A stretch of 64,000 bases of DNA, from contig CM069598.1 in assembly GCA_035771175.1 (NCBI GenBank), positions 11,186,668 through 11,250,667 on the forward strand, written 5' to 3'. Below, piece after piece: positions 47,138 to 59,800 of this stretch. The notes under the pieces were generated by a model. It was not told where the DNA came from and did no database searches. It worked only from the letters and a program-made list of their open reading frames with translations. Both the position numbers and the translations under genes were made by a program. This DNA is from Paratinospora sagittata. Lineage: Eukaryota; Streptophyta; Magnoliopsida; Ranunculales; Menispermaceae. The stretch's first letter is position 1. Each line of letters begins with the position of its first letter.

Positions 47138-50100
47138 ATCTCCCCAACTTAAGGAATTTCGTCCTCGAAATTTAGAATCAATAACTTCCTCAAGTGATAC
47201 TCAATCCCAGAAAACTGCTCCCGCATTTTATATTTCAGCTCCCATGTTTGCTCTTCTTGATACGTGGTATCCTCCCCAACTTAGAGGTGAGTTATATCCA
47301 TAACATATATGGAATCTGAATGACATGTCCTCAACATCAATATATATACACTATTCCGAACACTTATCAACTGTGACAGTAGAGCAAATCGGTAAGCCAA
47401 TGGACCTATCCTATCAAGGATTTTTAATGGTCCAACAAATCGCGGTGCGCGCTTTCCTTCCATCTCAAATCTCATTTGAGCTTTCTGTGGTAAGACCCTT
47501 AGCAAAACTAAGTCAGCCACAATAAATTTCAAGACCTAGATACCAACCTTGTGTATTTAATCTTCTCTGGCACTAATAACAATAACTCCATACTTTCGAA
47601 TCAACAAGTTGGAGATCTATAAGGCTTATTATCAAGTGCCATCGTTATGCTATTATCATAGTTGCTTATACACATAAGTTTACACACATAAAGTATTCCT
47701 TCCAACGTTCACCAAAATTCAAGTATACCAGACCCGAGCATGCTCGCAAGCATCAAAGTCACTCTCTCAGTCTGTCAACCAGTCTGAGAGTACATATCAC
47801 ACTGAGAAGGAGATGAGTACCAAAACGAGTCTGCATCATATATCAGATCTCGACACAATCTTCGGATCTTAATCCGACATGAAAAATATCTGAGTACTCC
47901 CATCAAATCTCCCTATCTCACACATATACAATCTGCTCAGTCTATCAATAGAATTCTGGTGTTCATTGGAAGAATATATAGACTTACCAGTCCACTAATG
48001 GTTATCCAAATAGTATTATTTCTACCCATAACCCATAAGATACCATTTGAATCCCATATTCATTTAATACAATCCATATTATCATTTCCATACTCTTTCA
48101 TACTGATATCATACTAGTCTCATCATAAATCTTACTCTCTGAATATGAGTATCAAGTAGCTGAACATGCATCCGTGCACAAATATCAACACATGGAGTAA
48201 AGAAAGTACACTCATAACTGTAACTCTCAGTCACAAACAATCTCCATGTATGGCTAACTGATAGTTACTAGTCCAGTTTCAGCCTGTTTCCTGCTCAATG
48301 CCTCAACAACATATTGGCCTTTCCCAGGATAATAATTCAATATAAAATCAAATCCTTCGGGAATTCTTTCAACATTTATTACCTCATATTCAGTTTCTTT
48401 CCTTTCAAATAATTACTTCAGACTCTTAAAATCTGAAGATAGTGTGACCTTTTATTATAGAGACAATGCTCTCATCAAATCACTACCAAATAATTTTTAT
48501 TCACCCTCAGGATAGTTATTCTCGTGCACTACTACTACCAAATATTTGAAGGCACAAGTAATTAACCTATCCTTTGGTATCAATGCACAACCCAGATCTG
48601 GACGTGATATTCATCAATCACAGTTACTTCCAGGTTCTGAAAATAGTAATAACATGTAATACTGTGAGAGCTTCTCCATGCACAATGGTCCACACATTAT
48701 ATAGCATTCATCTGGTTTAGTTTCGTGAGTGGAACAGATAGCTTCAAGGATCTTTCCACGCACTTTCTATAACATACAACTAATACCAGAGAACTTATGA
48801 TTTCCATCATTCAGTTTTAACAGTTCTATGATCACTTTTACCTTCCCAACATCCTTAAAGATACGATTTAAACTAGTCATGTGATCCAAAAATTCTCATC
48901 TCAATTATATTCACAACTCATATGCATCGAGCTTGGCACTCAATCGGTGCTCTCTCAGTGACTACAAGATAATTCCGAGGTGCTATTCATGCTCCTCTCA
49001 TTTTTCTTGGGACAATTTCATATATCATCATCGAAGCCTATGTAATAATCAAGATATGGTTCATGTACCCACTGCATCAATCCTATAAACGTGATTGACA
49101 CATTAAGCAAGGTTACCAAACTTTCATAATATTCATATCTTGTCTTAAAACAGTTTGCATTACATTTTTTTCTCGAATTCTTAATTGGTGGTGCCTAGAT
49201 ATCAAAATGATCTTAAAAAAAAAATGGTTCCATTTAGTTAATCGAATTCGACCATCTATCCATGGTAAAGGATATTCATTCGTTGTTGTTACCTTGCTCA
49301 GTTAACAGTAATTCATACTTAAACATATTTCACTATACCTTCTTTCCATCTTATCACAAATGCTCTCCAAGGTGGCATATCAAGGATAATAAATCTTTTG
49401 CTCATTAACACATTTACGTACACCTTAAATTCTCACAATTTCTCATGTACTCTTCATATGAAGGAATGGAGATACATATTATACGGGCATCAGTTTTATA
49501 TGCATCAATCACCTGTCCAGGTAGCAATTTTAATAATTCATCAGAGATACTCTAATATATCAGTTCACCATAGGAATTTGAATCAACTGCATGCCTTATT
49601 ACCTTACTCTACATGGCTTTGTACTAGCCATATTCTTCATTTCCTCGTCAATAACTATCTTCTCTTAGATAGAAGATTTTGAGGGTATAAATTCCTCGAG
49701 ATTCAAAATTAGAATTTTCCACTTATTCAACATATTACTTCTTTTCGGAGAGACGCTCCACTAGTCATACCCAACAAAGCATCCAATTCCAAAACTTTCA
49801 TATTCTAAAGTCCATACTTACTTGATGACCCTCATATTTATTCCACATATTATTTGTTAACCATATTCTGGTTTTCATAAGTCGTTAACATCATTTCCTT
49901 TTTTTCCATTTTTATTGGGTTAGTACCTGACCCAGTACTGCCAACATCTCAACCTTACTCAATGTTTCACTTATCTTCAAGTTCATATTATTGCCCTCAA
50001 CATTTCCTTACATTCCTTATTTCTCTTTTTACCTAACACTGATGTTGATGACTCGGCTTCTAATGACAGTACAAGCTATCTCACTATTGCTGGGGTTAAC

Positions 50101-50280
50101 AATTTCACCGCAGCTTTGGCTGACCCAAAATTTATAGTCTGTCTCACAACTTGCGTATATATTTATAACCCAACAATTATCAAACCTGCCGTATAGGATC
50201 CCAACATGTATTTTAGATCCTTATCATGCTCAGAGTATCCATCGTGATAATTCCAAACATCAACTATACCAGTCTATTTA
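47138..50280 (-). mobile_element. Degenerate Gypsy internal region (minus), with integrase C-terminus remnant
   Basis: Reading on the minus strand from the LTR, the end of pol is visible: ...EEQTWELKYKMREQFSGIEYHLRKLLILNFEDEI at about 47280-47150 matches the chromodomain-type tail of Gypsy integrases. The frame at 47532-47281 (FIVADLVLLRVLPQKAQMRFEMEGKRAPRFVGPLKILDRIGPLAYRFALL) matches the GPF/Y module. Further in, up to 50280, only scattered short frames remain. It is split from its continuation at 53296 by the solo LTR. Confidence 0.75.
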
Positions 50281-53200
50281 TGTGACGCCCCGAAAATTAT
50301 TTCATCTAGCCCATAACCCAATTGCATTTTTGCCCAAACTCTATGTGTTGTCTTGATATGTTTGGTGTTTGTTTGATGATTGTTTAATGTTTGTATAGTT
50401 GATGCTTGATAATGTATATAAATATATGTATCATAAATTTATATAAGTCATGTTAAATTAAAGTATAATGCATATGTTATGATTTATGCATGGGCTCATT
50501 AAACCATGAATTGATATGGGTTAGGATTGATTGAATAAAAGGATAAATGAAATTGAAAATTTGGTGTATTAAATGGATTGGACATTTAAAATACATGTGG
50601 TTAGTATGGGTAGTATGAGACCAACACATGTGAAGGTTGGTGCATGAAAGTGGACAAGTGTCCCATGCCCTCAAGGAAGTGCTAGAATGAGTGGAGGGAA
50701 TCAAGGAGAGAATCAAGGAGGAAAACAAGGAGAGAATCAAGGAGGAAAACAAGGAGGAAAACAAGGAGAGAATCAAGGAGAGAATCAAGGAGGGAATCAA
50801 GGAATTGCTAGAAAGAGGTGAGTGGAGAGAAAGGAAAGAAGAAGAGAAAGAAAAGAAGAGAAAGGAAAGAAGAAGAGAAAGGAAAGAAGAAGAGAAGGAA
50901 GGAGAGAGTTGCAGGAGGAAGATCCCTGCGACATTTCCATCAAAGTGGTAGATCTTTGGAATATACGGTCAGATTGAGCTCAAATTTTATCAGCACATTC
51001 GTAGCTTATGGTTCTTCATTCTGGTCGGTGGAGATCTTGATCAGAGGTTTCTTCTAAGAGATCTAACCTCTCAAACAAAGCTGGTCGGAAAGTCTGGATT
51101 TCTCGCACCGTTTCGCTCAAACTTATAGATCTCCTAAGTCTACCATTAGATGGCTACCAAATTTGGGTATGTAGTTTAAAACTGATATTTCTACATTATG
51201 AACGGTGCAGATCTTAATTAGAGGCTTTTTCTAAGAGATATAACCTCTCAAACGAAGCTGGTCGGAATTTATGGGTTTCTCGTGCCGTTTCGGTAAAACT
51301 AGCAGATATCCTCAATCTACCGTCGGATGGATATAAAATTTGGGTATGTCATTTATAACATATATTTCTATATTCGGAACGGTGAAGATGTTTATAAGTT
51401 TAGTATTTTGTGTGATATATCCATCTGAGTTTGGGTATTTGCAGCAGGAAAGGAGAAACTGTCTGATTAGATACTTGTTCATCAAAGATACATATCTTTT
51501 CGGTCCACCGTTGGATTGGGCTGATATTTGGACAGAAGGTTTGTTTCTTCATATACTTCAAAATGTACGGTTGATTTTGTGATTACATATTTTTATTGGT
51601 AGATTAATACATCTTAACAGAATATTAAATGAAGAATTGGTAAGGTGCTTGTATTGGACCTAAATTTTGAATATGAACTTAGACATTTCCAAATAGCTTG
51701 CATGTCAACTATGTTGACCTAGTTGCCATTGTTGATGAACCTATGATGCAAAATCAGTGATATACATGGCTGAACATGGTGACCTAGTGTAAATCGACAA
51801 TATGGCCTAAGTATGGAAAATTTCATATTTTAGGGCTTTTGATGCTTTTGGCCTAGAATCATTGAATTGATGCAACTTATGTTTAATTAAGCATGATTAG
51901 AGTTGATTATGCTACTGATTTGGTGGTTGTGACCATATGATGGGTTAGGCCTACTTGTGATCAAGTGACCAAATTTGGGCATGTTTATGCCTAAGGAATT
52001 GAAAATCAGTATTTTTGATTAATAGAATGGTTTATGTATGAGAACTATGCATTAGAGGCCTAAGTCATGTGATTTGAGTTGAATGATGGGATTAGATGGG
52101 ATTTAGGCCTATTGTTTATATGTGGGCTGATTTAGGGTTGATGTGTAATGTCTATGTGATTGAGCATAGAAATTGATGTATGGTAGAATATTGATGTATG
52201 TTTCAGGATCTTGATTGGGTTGATTCGGTTTGGTGGTCGTGTGTGGTTAAATACTCTCGCGAGGCTTGGTTGTGAGTAGACTTCATTTATGATTATATCT
52301 TTTATGTCATCATATCACTTATATATATTGTATGTTGAAAGCATGAATGTGTTCTAATGTTTTGAATGATGCATTGATTTGAGAAAACCTTATGACTTTG
52401 GTTGGGCCCATCTATCTGGCTAATAGGGGGACTTAACCTTGTCATAGGAGGGTTTTAGGAAAAGAAAATGATTGGGGTCAACGGCACGGTGAAATAGACG
52501 TGTACTAGTAACCCAAATAAACATGATTGGGATCAACGGTACGGTGAAATAGACGTGCACTAGTAACCCAATGCATGTGGAATGTGGATCCAAATTGATA
52601 AGCTTTTACTTGCATCGAACTTATTATAAATGTTTGATATTTATATGTTATGAGCTTTTAAATCACGCTACACATTGACATGCATACATGGTATTTATTG
52701 ATGAGTATTGATAGCATATCTGAATTCTATTCACTGGGCACCGTTGGCTCACCCTCATTTTCCTCTTTCAGGTCCTTCTGTCCCGAATAAGGGCAAAGGA
52801 GTAGTTATATCTTGAGGGCCTTGCCTGCGAGAGAACCCAAGGCCTCGATGTGAGTAGAGAGGCATTTTGATTGAATTGTGTTTTAAATTATGAAGTACTA
52901 TATTTTGGATTATGTAATTATAACACTTACCACATTGTAGTATGGGTGAGTTGGGACTTGTTAGATAGACTATGTGGGCATATGACAGTTTTATTTGTAC
53001 CCACAATTTTGGACTTTATGAGTATGTCAATTTTAATGGACTGTAGGGATTATGATTATTATTTATGGTTCATTTTTTTTTATGGATTATCTCTTGTCTT
53101 GGATGATTAATACGGTGGGTAGTTTTGTTTAATACCTTTTGATATCATATCGTTGTTTGGGATAAGGCTTGTAGGGTCTCAACCACCTCACGAGAGTTGA

Positions 53201-53295
53201 GGAATGGTCGGAGATGCCTACGCCGGGCGTCCCGCCCCGGCATTCCGCACGCCATTCCCTGCGGGGTTGGTGGTCCGGGGAGCGGGGTCGCCACA
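50281..53295. mobile_element. Solo LTR of a large-LTR (Gypsy-like) retrotransposon, 3015 bp
   Basis: It begins TGTGACGCCCCGAAAATT and ends GGAGCGGGGTCGCCACA, flanked on both sides by a perfect 5-base duplication ATTTA (50276-50280 and 53296-53300). No primer site, polypurine tract or pol sequence lies inside, so it is read as one LTR left by LTR-LTR recombination. Features inside: purine-rich tandem repeats (50690-50910), a duplicated ~185-base block (from about 51034 and 51219, each with ACCTCTCAAACxAAGCTGGTCGGAA), a ~70-base repeat with ATCAACGGxACGGTGAAATAGACGTG (52478 and 52535), and GTTGGCTCACCC near 52745, a motif often seen near LTR transcription ends. Orientation is probably plus from that motif. 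Confidence 0.85.
50690..50910. repeat. Purine-rich tandem repeats (GAATCAAGGAGA / GGAAAGAAGAAGA units)
   Basis: About nine 15-base units of GAGAATCAAGGAG/GGAAAACAAGGAG type, followed by units of GAAAGGAAAGAAGAAGA. This creates charged open frames on the plus strand that are repeat artefacts, not genes. Confidence 0.85.
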
Positions 53296-53639
53296 ATTTA
53301 ATTCATATTTGTATTCATGGTTAGGCATTTCACTACATTGTAACAAGATAAACTTCTTAATGCCTTACATCAATTTTAGCAGGATGATAGAAGCCCTTAT
53401 ACAATAGCTTCTTTAATTAATCTCATGCCTACATCAGCTCAGAGTCCTTAACCCAATTTTCTATAATCTCTTATCATCAGTTAGCTGAAACTTAGCTAAC
53501 GTGCTTTATCATTTGCAGAGACTTAATCATGCTCTAAGATGGTCTCCAAGCAGAGTAACAAATTCTTTACTACGTCTTCTTTCAGACTGCCAGTTACGAT
53601 AGGAAAGTTTCTTTTCCTGAAAGTTTTCATAACTTTTAC
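53296..53639. other. Continuation of degraded retroelement DNA after the solo LTR
   Basis: Direct continuation of the sequence interrupted at 50280 (shared ATTTA). No domain is recognisable. Confidence 0.4.
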
Positions 53640-55047
53640 AGTGATGTGAATGGTACTGTGCACAGTGATGTGACCAGTGATGTGAACCCAATGAAACCCC
53701 GGTTTGAGATCATAGAATCGTGAAGAACTGAATTCCAGACGTTAGAACATGATATTTAGATATGCTTTGATTTTAGTAACTAAGTATATGGTGTCGTGAA
53801 AATATGATTTGGAAATCTATTTTCACTGTTCTTTCTTGTGGAAATATCTAGATTGACCACAGAAACGAGATAACTGCTTATGAGTCCTAAATGGATTTAT
53901 TATTCGTGATTTGAAGTGAGTTGAGAAATATAAATATGAAGACATGAAATTGAATTATGGAGTGATTGTGACAGGTTAAATTAGTTGGATTTAACTTGGA
54001 ACTGGACTCGAAAGCGACGATGATTGAGTTTAAGTGGAACGTGTTGTACTGTGAGTATAGTTTTCTTGATTTAGTTCTTGTATGGCATTGTACGCATATA
54101 AACTGTTTGATTGTATGCATGTGATATTATAGATATAAGGCATTGAGTTTTATGGATCATGCAAACTGATTTTAGCATTGGAGTTTGTAATGATGAGGCT
54201 TTGCGAATCCTCATTGTCATTTCGTTAGGAATAGACCCAGATGAGGTTTTGCGAGTCCTCATTGTCAGTAGGTCTGTCCTAACAAGGGTTGCGATCCTTG
54301 AAATGACTGTGAATTGGGTAATGAGAGGCTGTGTCTACCTTGTACGGCCATACAAGGGTTAGACCCGCTCTTTTGCCTTGCGGAGGAGGGAGATTGTGCA
54401 TTGTATTATGGAAAATTCATGAAATTTATGTTGTTGACATGTATAATATATTCGTTGAATGATGCATGTGTTGCATAAGTGTTTGAAATGATTTTAAATG
54501 TCATATTTCTCTAAATGTATATAATTGCCATCTCAAGAACTATATTCACTGAGCTGTTGTTTGCTCACCCCATTTCCTCCAATATTTCAGGTATTGAGTT
54601 GAAGGAAAAAGGCACATCCGTGAGTGATAATCACGTGAGCCTTCGTCTGGTATGTGTATGTATGCTTGGAGGAAATAACTTATTTTGTTATTTTGATATG
54701 TATACTTATCACACACTATATATATATATATATATATATATATCACCTAGATGAGTTGTGTGGTAAGACTATATAATGCTTGGGATGATGGAATGAGATG
54801 ATCATAGATATTTATCAGGTGAGAATTTAATTTGTGGAATAAATGAAATAAATGTGAGTGGAATGATCATCTATATATTTGATTTGATTTGATGTGTGGT
54901 ACATAAAAAAAAAATTCCGTACATTTTGGGATGGTTTGTGAGAGTACGTGAAGGCTGACAGTGTATTATATACTGTATATGGGTATGTACAGTGTATAGT
55001 ACACTGTGCCGGTCATGACGTCAGCCTACGTCAGGGGCGTCGTGACA
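53640..55047 (+). repeat. Gypsy LTR, plus orientation (5'-truncated)
   Basis: The reverse complement of 45686-47137 over nearly its whole length, including GACTCGAAAGCGACGATGATTG, the GAGGAGGGAGATTGTGCATTG block and the terminal TGACGTCA (55016-55023). It ends GGGGCGTCGTGACA at 55047. The first ~80 bases of the LTR (TGTAACACCC...) are missing. A TA repeat lies at about 54717-54742. Followed by a primer site. Confidence 0.85.
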
Positions 55048-55050
55048 ATA

Positions 55051-55068
55051 TTGGTATCAGAGCCTAAG
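55051..55068 (+). other. Primer-binding site (initiator methionine tRNA type)
   Basis: TTGGTATCAGAGCCTAAG, three bases after the LTR end, is the usual primer site of plant Gypsy elements and fixes the plus orientation of this LTR as a 5' LTR. Confidence 0.85.
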
Positions 55069-56189
55069 TTTAAAATTTGTAAAAAGATAAAAGCTTTAAT
55101 GATATTATGATTGTTTGTATGGGTATACATATGGGTAGTCCTATTATGTTGAGCCTAATCCAAGATGTTATCTTGACTGAGAATAACCGGTGTCGGTGAA
55201 TTTCAGATTTGGAACAGAATAGTCAAGATTGCTGATCAAGAAAGGATCAGAAGGTTAAAAGAAAAAGAACTGGATGTAATCCAGTGATAATAAATGACAT
55301 AGCTTATATATGGCTAGTAACTTCCCAACAACAACGAGATGCACAGCTTATGAGCTTGTGACAAAGTTGTAATGTGAGAAAGACAAAGGCTTGAACCAGT
55401 GATAGCTCCAAATGTGGATGCTAATGGTGTGAGTACTTAAAAACATATATAGTTGAGACTAAAGTCAAATTAGAAGGTCTCAATGATAAGCCAGATGAAA
55501 TAGAAGGTCTCAATGATAAGCCAGATGGAATGAAAATATGTGTGCACTATTCACTGTTTACTATTCACTATCTCTATTCACTGTACTGTTCACTGTTCAC
55601 TATTCACTATTCACTATTCACTATTACTATTCATCCGAAAGATGTAAATTGTATTAAAATTGTCAAACGGTCTCCAAAACGCATGAAATAGAATCTAACC
55701 ACAGATTCGGAGTCCCGACAGTTCAGAGAGTGTTTTTCTACCTTCCTAGCGGATTTTCATTCACATTGGGTCAAAACCCCCAATTTGTCAAAACGCCTCA
55801 AAACGGCTTCCACAGTAAAAATTACTCCGCTAGAAAGTTTACATCTAACTTAGATAATAATTTCACAAAGAAAAAGAGTGAAAATCACTTACCGCGAGTC
55901 CGAATTTCGAGCGAATCTCGCGTTCTCCCCTTTTCTTCTTCTCCTTCTCTCTCGGTTCTCTTGCTGCTTCTTTCTTTCCCTTTCTGGAAACTTCGTTTGT
56001 TTTGATATTTTTTATTTTCGTCGTTTTTATTATTATTATTATTATTATAACATACAAAATATTGTTCATGGTACTATTCAGTGAACAGTACCAAATGAAT
56101 AGTAACTTTATTGTTATTTTAATTTTTTTCTTCTTTTATCATTTAATATTTATTTACGAATCATACACCTGTATATTTGGCTCATACGT
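55069..56189. other. Gypsy 5' internal remnant, tandem CACTATT repeats and LTR-like sequence
   Basis: About 500 bases of untranslated/gag-leader sequence follow the primer site, including a 30-base duplication (TAGAAGGTCTCAATGATAAG at 55471 and 55501). From about 55550 to 55630 there are degenerate CACTATT/CACTGTT 7-base repeats, then GC-richer pyrimidine sequence (to about 55990) and an ATT repeat (about 56030-56048). GTGAACAGT motifs at 56085 mirror the CACTATT repeats. This is probably part of a minus-oriented LTR of another Gypsy subfamily; its left limit is not clear. Confidence 0.45.
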
Positions 56190-56308
56190 CTAAAATACGT
56201 GTATTATCACGCATATATTTAGCTCATACGTATACAATACGTGTATTATACATATCGATATACGTATATTTCAACTTATGTATTTAATTAACTTTACAGG
56301 GTGTTACA
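56190..56308 (-). repeat. Gypsy LTR start fragment, minus orientation
   Basis: Minus-strand TGTAACACCCTGTAAAGTTAA at 56308 and the following ~110 bases match the LTR start at 47137-47045 (TACGTGTATTATA... shared). Confidence 0.65.
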
Positions 56309-56314
56309 ATGCCG

Positions 56315-56874
56315 ATGTGCTATTCATGCTCCTCTCAGTTCTTTGGACAATTTCATATATCATCATCGCAGACTATGTACTAATCAAGATATGGTTCATA
56401 TTCCCACTGCATCAATCCTATAACGTGATTGACACATTAATTAAGGTTACCAAAATTTCATAATATCCATATCTTGTCTTAAAACAGTCAGCATTACATC
56501 CTTTTCTCGAATTCTTAACTGATGGTGCCTAGATCTCAAAATGATCTTAACGAAACTTTTGCTCCATTTAGTTAAGCGAATTCGACCATCTATCCATAGT
56601 AAAGGATATTCATTCTTTATTGTTACCCTGCTCAGTTAACAGTGTAAACATAGTTCACTATACCTTCTTTCCATCTTATCGCAAATGCTCTCCACGGTGG
56701 CATATCAAAGCTAATAAATCTTTTGCTCATTAACACATTTATATACACCTTACATCCTCACAATTCCTCAGGTACTCGTTATATGAAGGACTGGAGATAC
56801 ATATTATCCTGACATCAGTTTTATATGCTATCAATCTCCTGTCCAGGTAGCAAGTTTAATAATTCATCAGATAA
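56315..56874 (-). mobile_element. Gypsy internal fragment, duplicate of 48978-49544
   Basis: Over about 560 bases this is close to identical in order to 48978-49544 (for example TTTCATATATCATCATCG, CAATCCTATAAxCGTGATTG, CTGTCCAGGTAGCAA). Here it lies directly beside the LTR start, so ~1.8 kb of internal sequence is deleted compared with the other copy. No intact coding. Confidence 0.75.
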
Positions 56875-59800
56875 AAGAATTAAAATCTCGACTTCGAGTG
56901 AAAGTGTCCAGATGCATACCGTTGGAAGTAGCCAATATTTACATATATATATATCTTTTGTTAAGTTGCCATTATTGGAGATTTCTTTGTTGGCTGTTCT
57001 ACCAAGGACTTTGCTTCATGTTCTCACTGCAAGGATACTACGTACATCTGATGAGTACTGCTTAAGAAGATCACCAATGAGACTAGTAATTGGATACTTC
57101 AAAGGTTTTGATATTCTAGAATAAAAATAATTAAATGTAAAACTTTTTTTTTTTTTCCTTCCTCAAAGTATTAATGGGTAAGAGATATATGCTAATGTTT
57201 ATAAATAAGGGATCCAATGCTTACAAGCATTATACTTCCATCCAAATTATTAGCTCATGGAAGTGTTACAGTTTGACTGCTTGAGTATACATAGTAGATA
57301 GTGTTTTGAGTCTTTACGTAATAGCCTGTATATACGTAGTCTTGTATTCCAATCTGTTGTAATAATATCGATTAAGTTTCATGGACCTTAACTTTCTTCT
57401 TCATTATCAAGTGAGATTTGTTTGTTAAGGCTACATGTTGTTTGTCACTACACAAAAACTAGAATACAATCTAGAAAGTGATTTCCTATATATGTGTGTG
57501 TGTATCAAGTTCTTAATTTCCGTTGATCTAGGTGATCTAGGCTTTCAATGTAATTCCCAATTCATGTTGATGCATATACAACATCGGGAAAAACTTTTTT
57601 TTAAAGTGGTCAAGTAGTTACATCACACACTATCATGTAATACAACACAAAAAAATGTATTGAGAATTGTGTTTCCCAACATTTTTCTAATACCAAATAT
57701 GTGAAAATCAGTGCTACACATGAGAATATCTTGACTAAACCCTATTATGCATGTACGTATTGAGATCTTATGACAAAAGTATAATTCCTAATGATCACCA
57801 AAATATTCTTTTTTTTGGTCTTTGACTCTCAGTGTCCTCAGCTAACTTCTTTGTAGGGACAATATTAATCTGGAGTTTAGCGCCCTTAGAGGGTAGATAG
57901 CTAGCACCTATCCATTATTGCATGTCGTAGCGAAACTCGAACCGTAACCGGACTTCTCAACCCACTAAGACGAAACTGCTCTCACTAACTACACTGCAAC
58001 CAGATGGACGATCACCGAAATATTTAGTTTTATGGTACTATTAATAGTAAACGATTCAGTGACATGTCAATATCTAATGAAGAGCTCACAAAACATTTTT
58101 ATCAATACAAATAACAATAATTATGGATTTTTAAGGTACAATGTTCTAGTATGGAATATTTTTATACAAGACTTGACTGATCTATAATATTGATAACAGA
58201 AATCATGATTATGTTACTACATCTTCAATTAACAAGCAATAATATATAGCCAACTAAAAACTAATGATTATTTATCAATGGCCAACTCACCAGGAAGATA
58301 TATATAGCTTCTTCTTCTTTTTTCCTTTCTTTGTCATACCTGAGTTACTGTTCATCATAATCATGAGATCACAAAGGTCCGAGCAGGACTCAATGACTCT
58401 AGAATTTATATTGGTTCTGAATTTTTTTTTTTTTTTTCAAAAAAACATATATACCTTAAAAAATTTCTAAGAAATTGAACATTAGCTCCTAAAGGGCAGT
58501 ATAACTTTATGCATGGTGATCTGAACTCACAATTGTTGTAAAAAAGATGCTTGAAGAGGGTAAAAGAAATCAAGCAATTCATAAAGAAAGCACAAAAATA
58601 TGAAGTTTCAAAATCAGAAAATTGTTGAAAGACTAGTTCTATACTCAAATAGTATAGAGACTACTCTGTTGAAAAAAACAAAAAAACAAAAATAGTTACA
58701 ATAGAAATTACATCATTTAATCCATTACATTTGAAATTTTGAAGGTATAGATTGCCCAATACATATAGAAATGAATTTGCAGTATTTATTGTGATGATTC
58801 ACTGTTTTATATAGAAAATTTATTTCCTTATATAGAATGCCGGGAGATATGAAACAAGTTGAACAAGTGATGGTACAAAATAATTTTAAGTTGAATTTGG
58901 TTTTGTTTTGTTTGAGAATTTTAATAACTTCGTAAGCATTCTAATTTCGTCTTATTTAATTTTATTGAGAAAGAATCTTATTGATGAGACCATGCAAAGT
59001 AGTATTAGGACATCTCTATGTGACTATCACTTTATTCTACATTTACAATCAATTCTACCTAGTTAAAAAAATCAAATTTATTAACTTGTTACGTGAGTCA
59101 CGTAACCATTTATTTTTATTTTTTTTATATGTAACTAGGAAACATGTGCATCTATGTGTATGGTCTTTAGTAGCATGTGGATTTTTTTTTTTTTAAAAAA
59201 AAATAAGATGACTCATATAAAATGGATATAATACCAATTTATTTATTTATTTTTTCAAGCGTCCTTATCATTACTCTTTTATAAATTAATTCATACCCAC
59301 GTCCTAAATAATGAAATAAAAGCAAACTGAAACTAAAATGAACGCAAAAATAAAAAAATAAAAAAAATTCCACCACTGCCCCACTGTCCTAATATGATAT
59401 CTGAGCCTGATACTAAACCCAAGACAAACAAATACAAATCAAACCTATTGACTCCAAATTTTCAATCAACATGACCTCTTCCATTACCAAAAAAAAAAAA
59501 AAATCTATAAACACGCCTATATTACACTTAATCAAGGTCTCCACTTCTCTCCCATTTAAGACTAGATTCAACAACAGTAGAACAAAACAAGAACAACAGA
59601 AACATCTATTGTAATAAAGAAAATTACTAAGAGCATTAAAAAAAAATGTCATATTATCAATATAAGAGACTTACTTTCTACATAATATATAATATTACTT
59701 GATATACATGATAATAATTACATTAAAAAAGTCTATATTTTAACTTAATATCTATTTTTTTTTTATAATTCCTAAAAATATTAGAGATGATGCTCTATAA

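Noticed and set aside
50691..51057. Lys/Glu/Arg-rich plus-strand frames
   Set aside because: Created by purine-rich tandem repeats inside the solo LTR.
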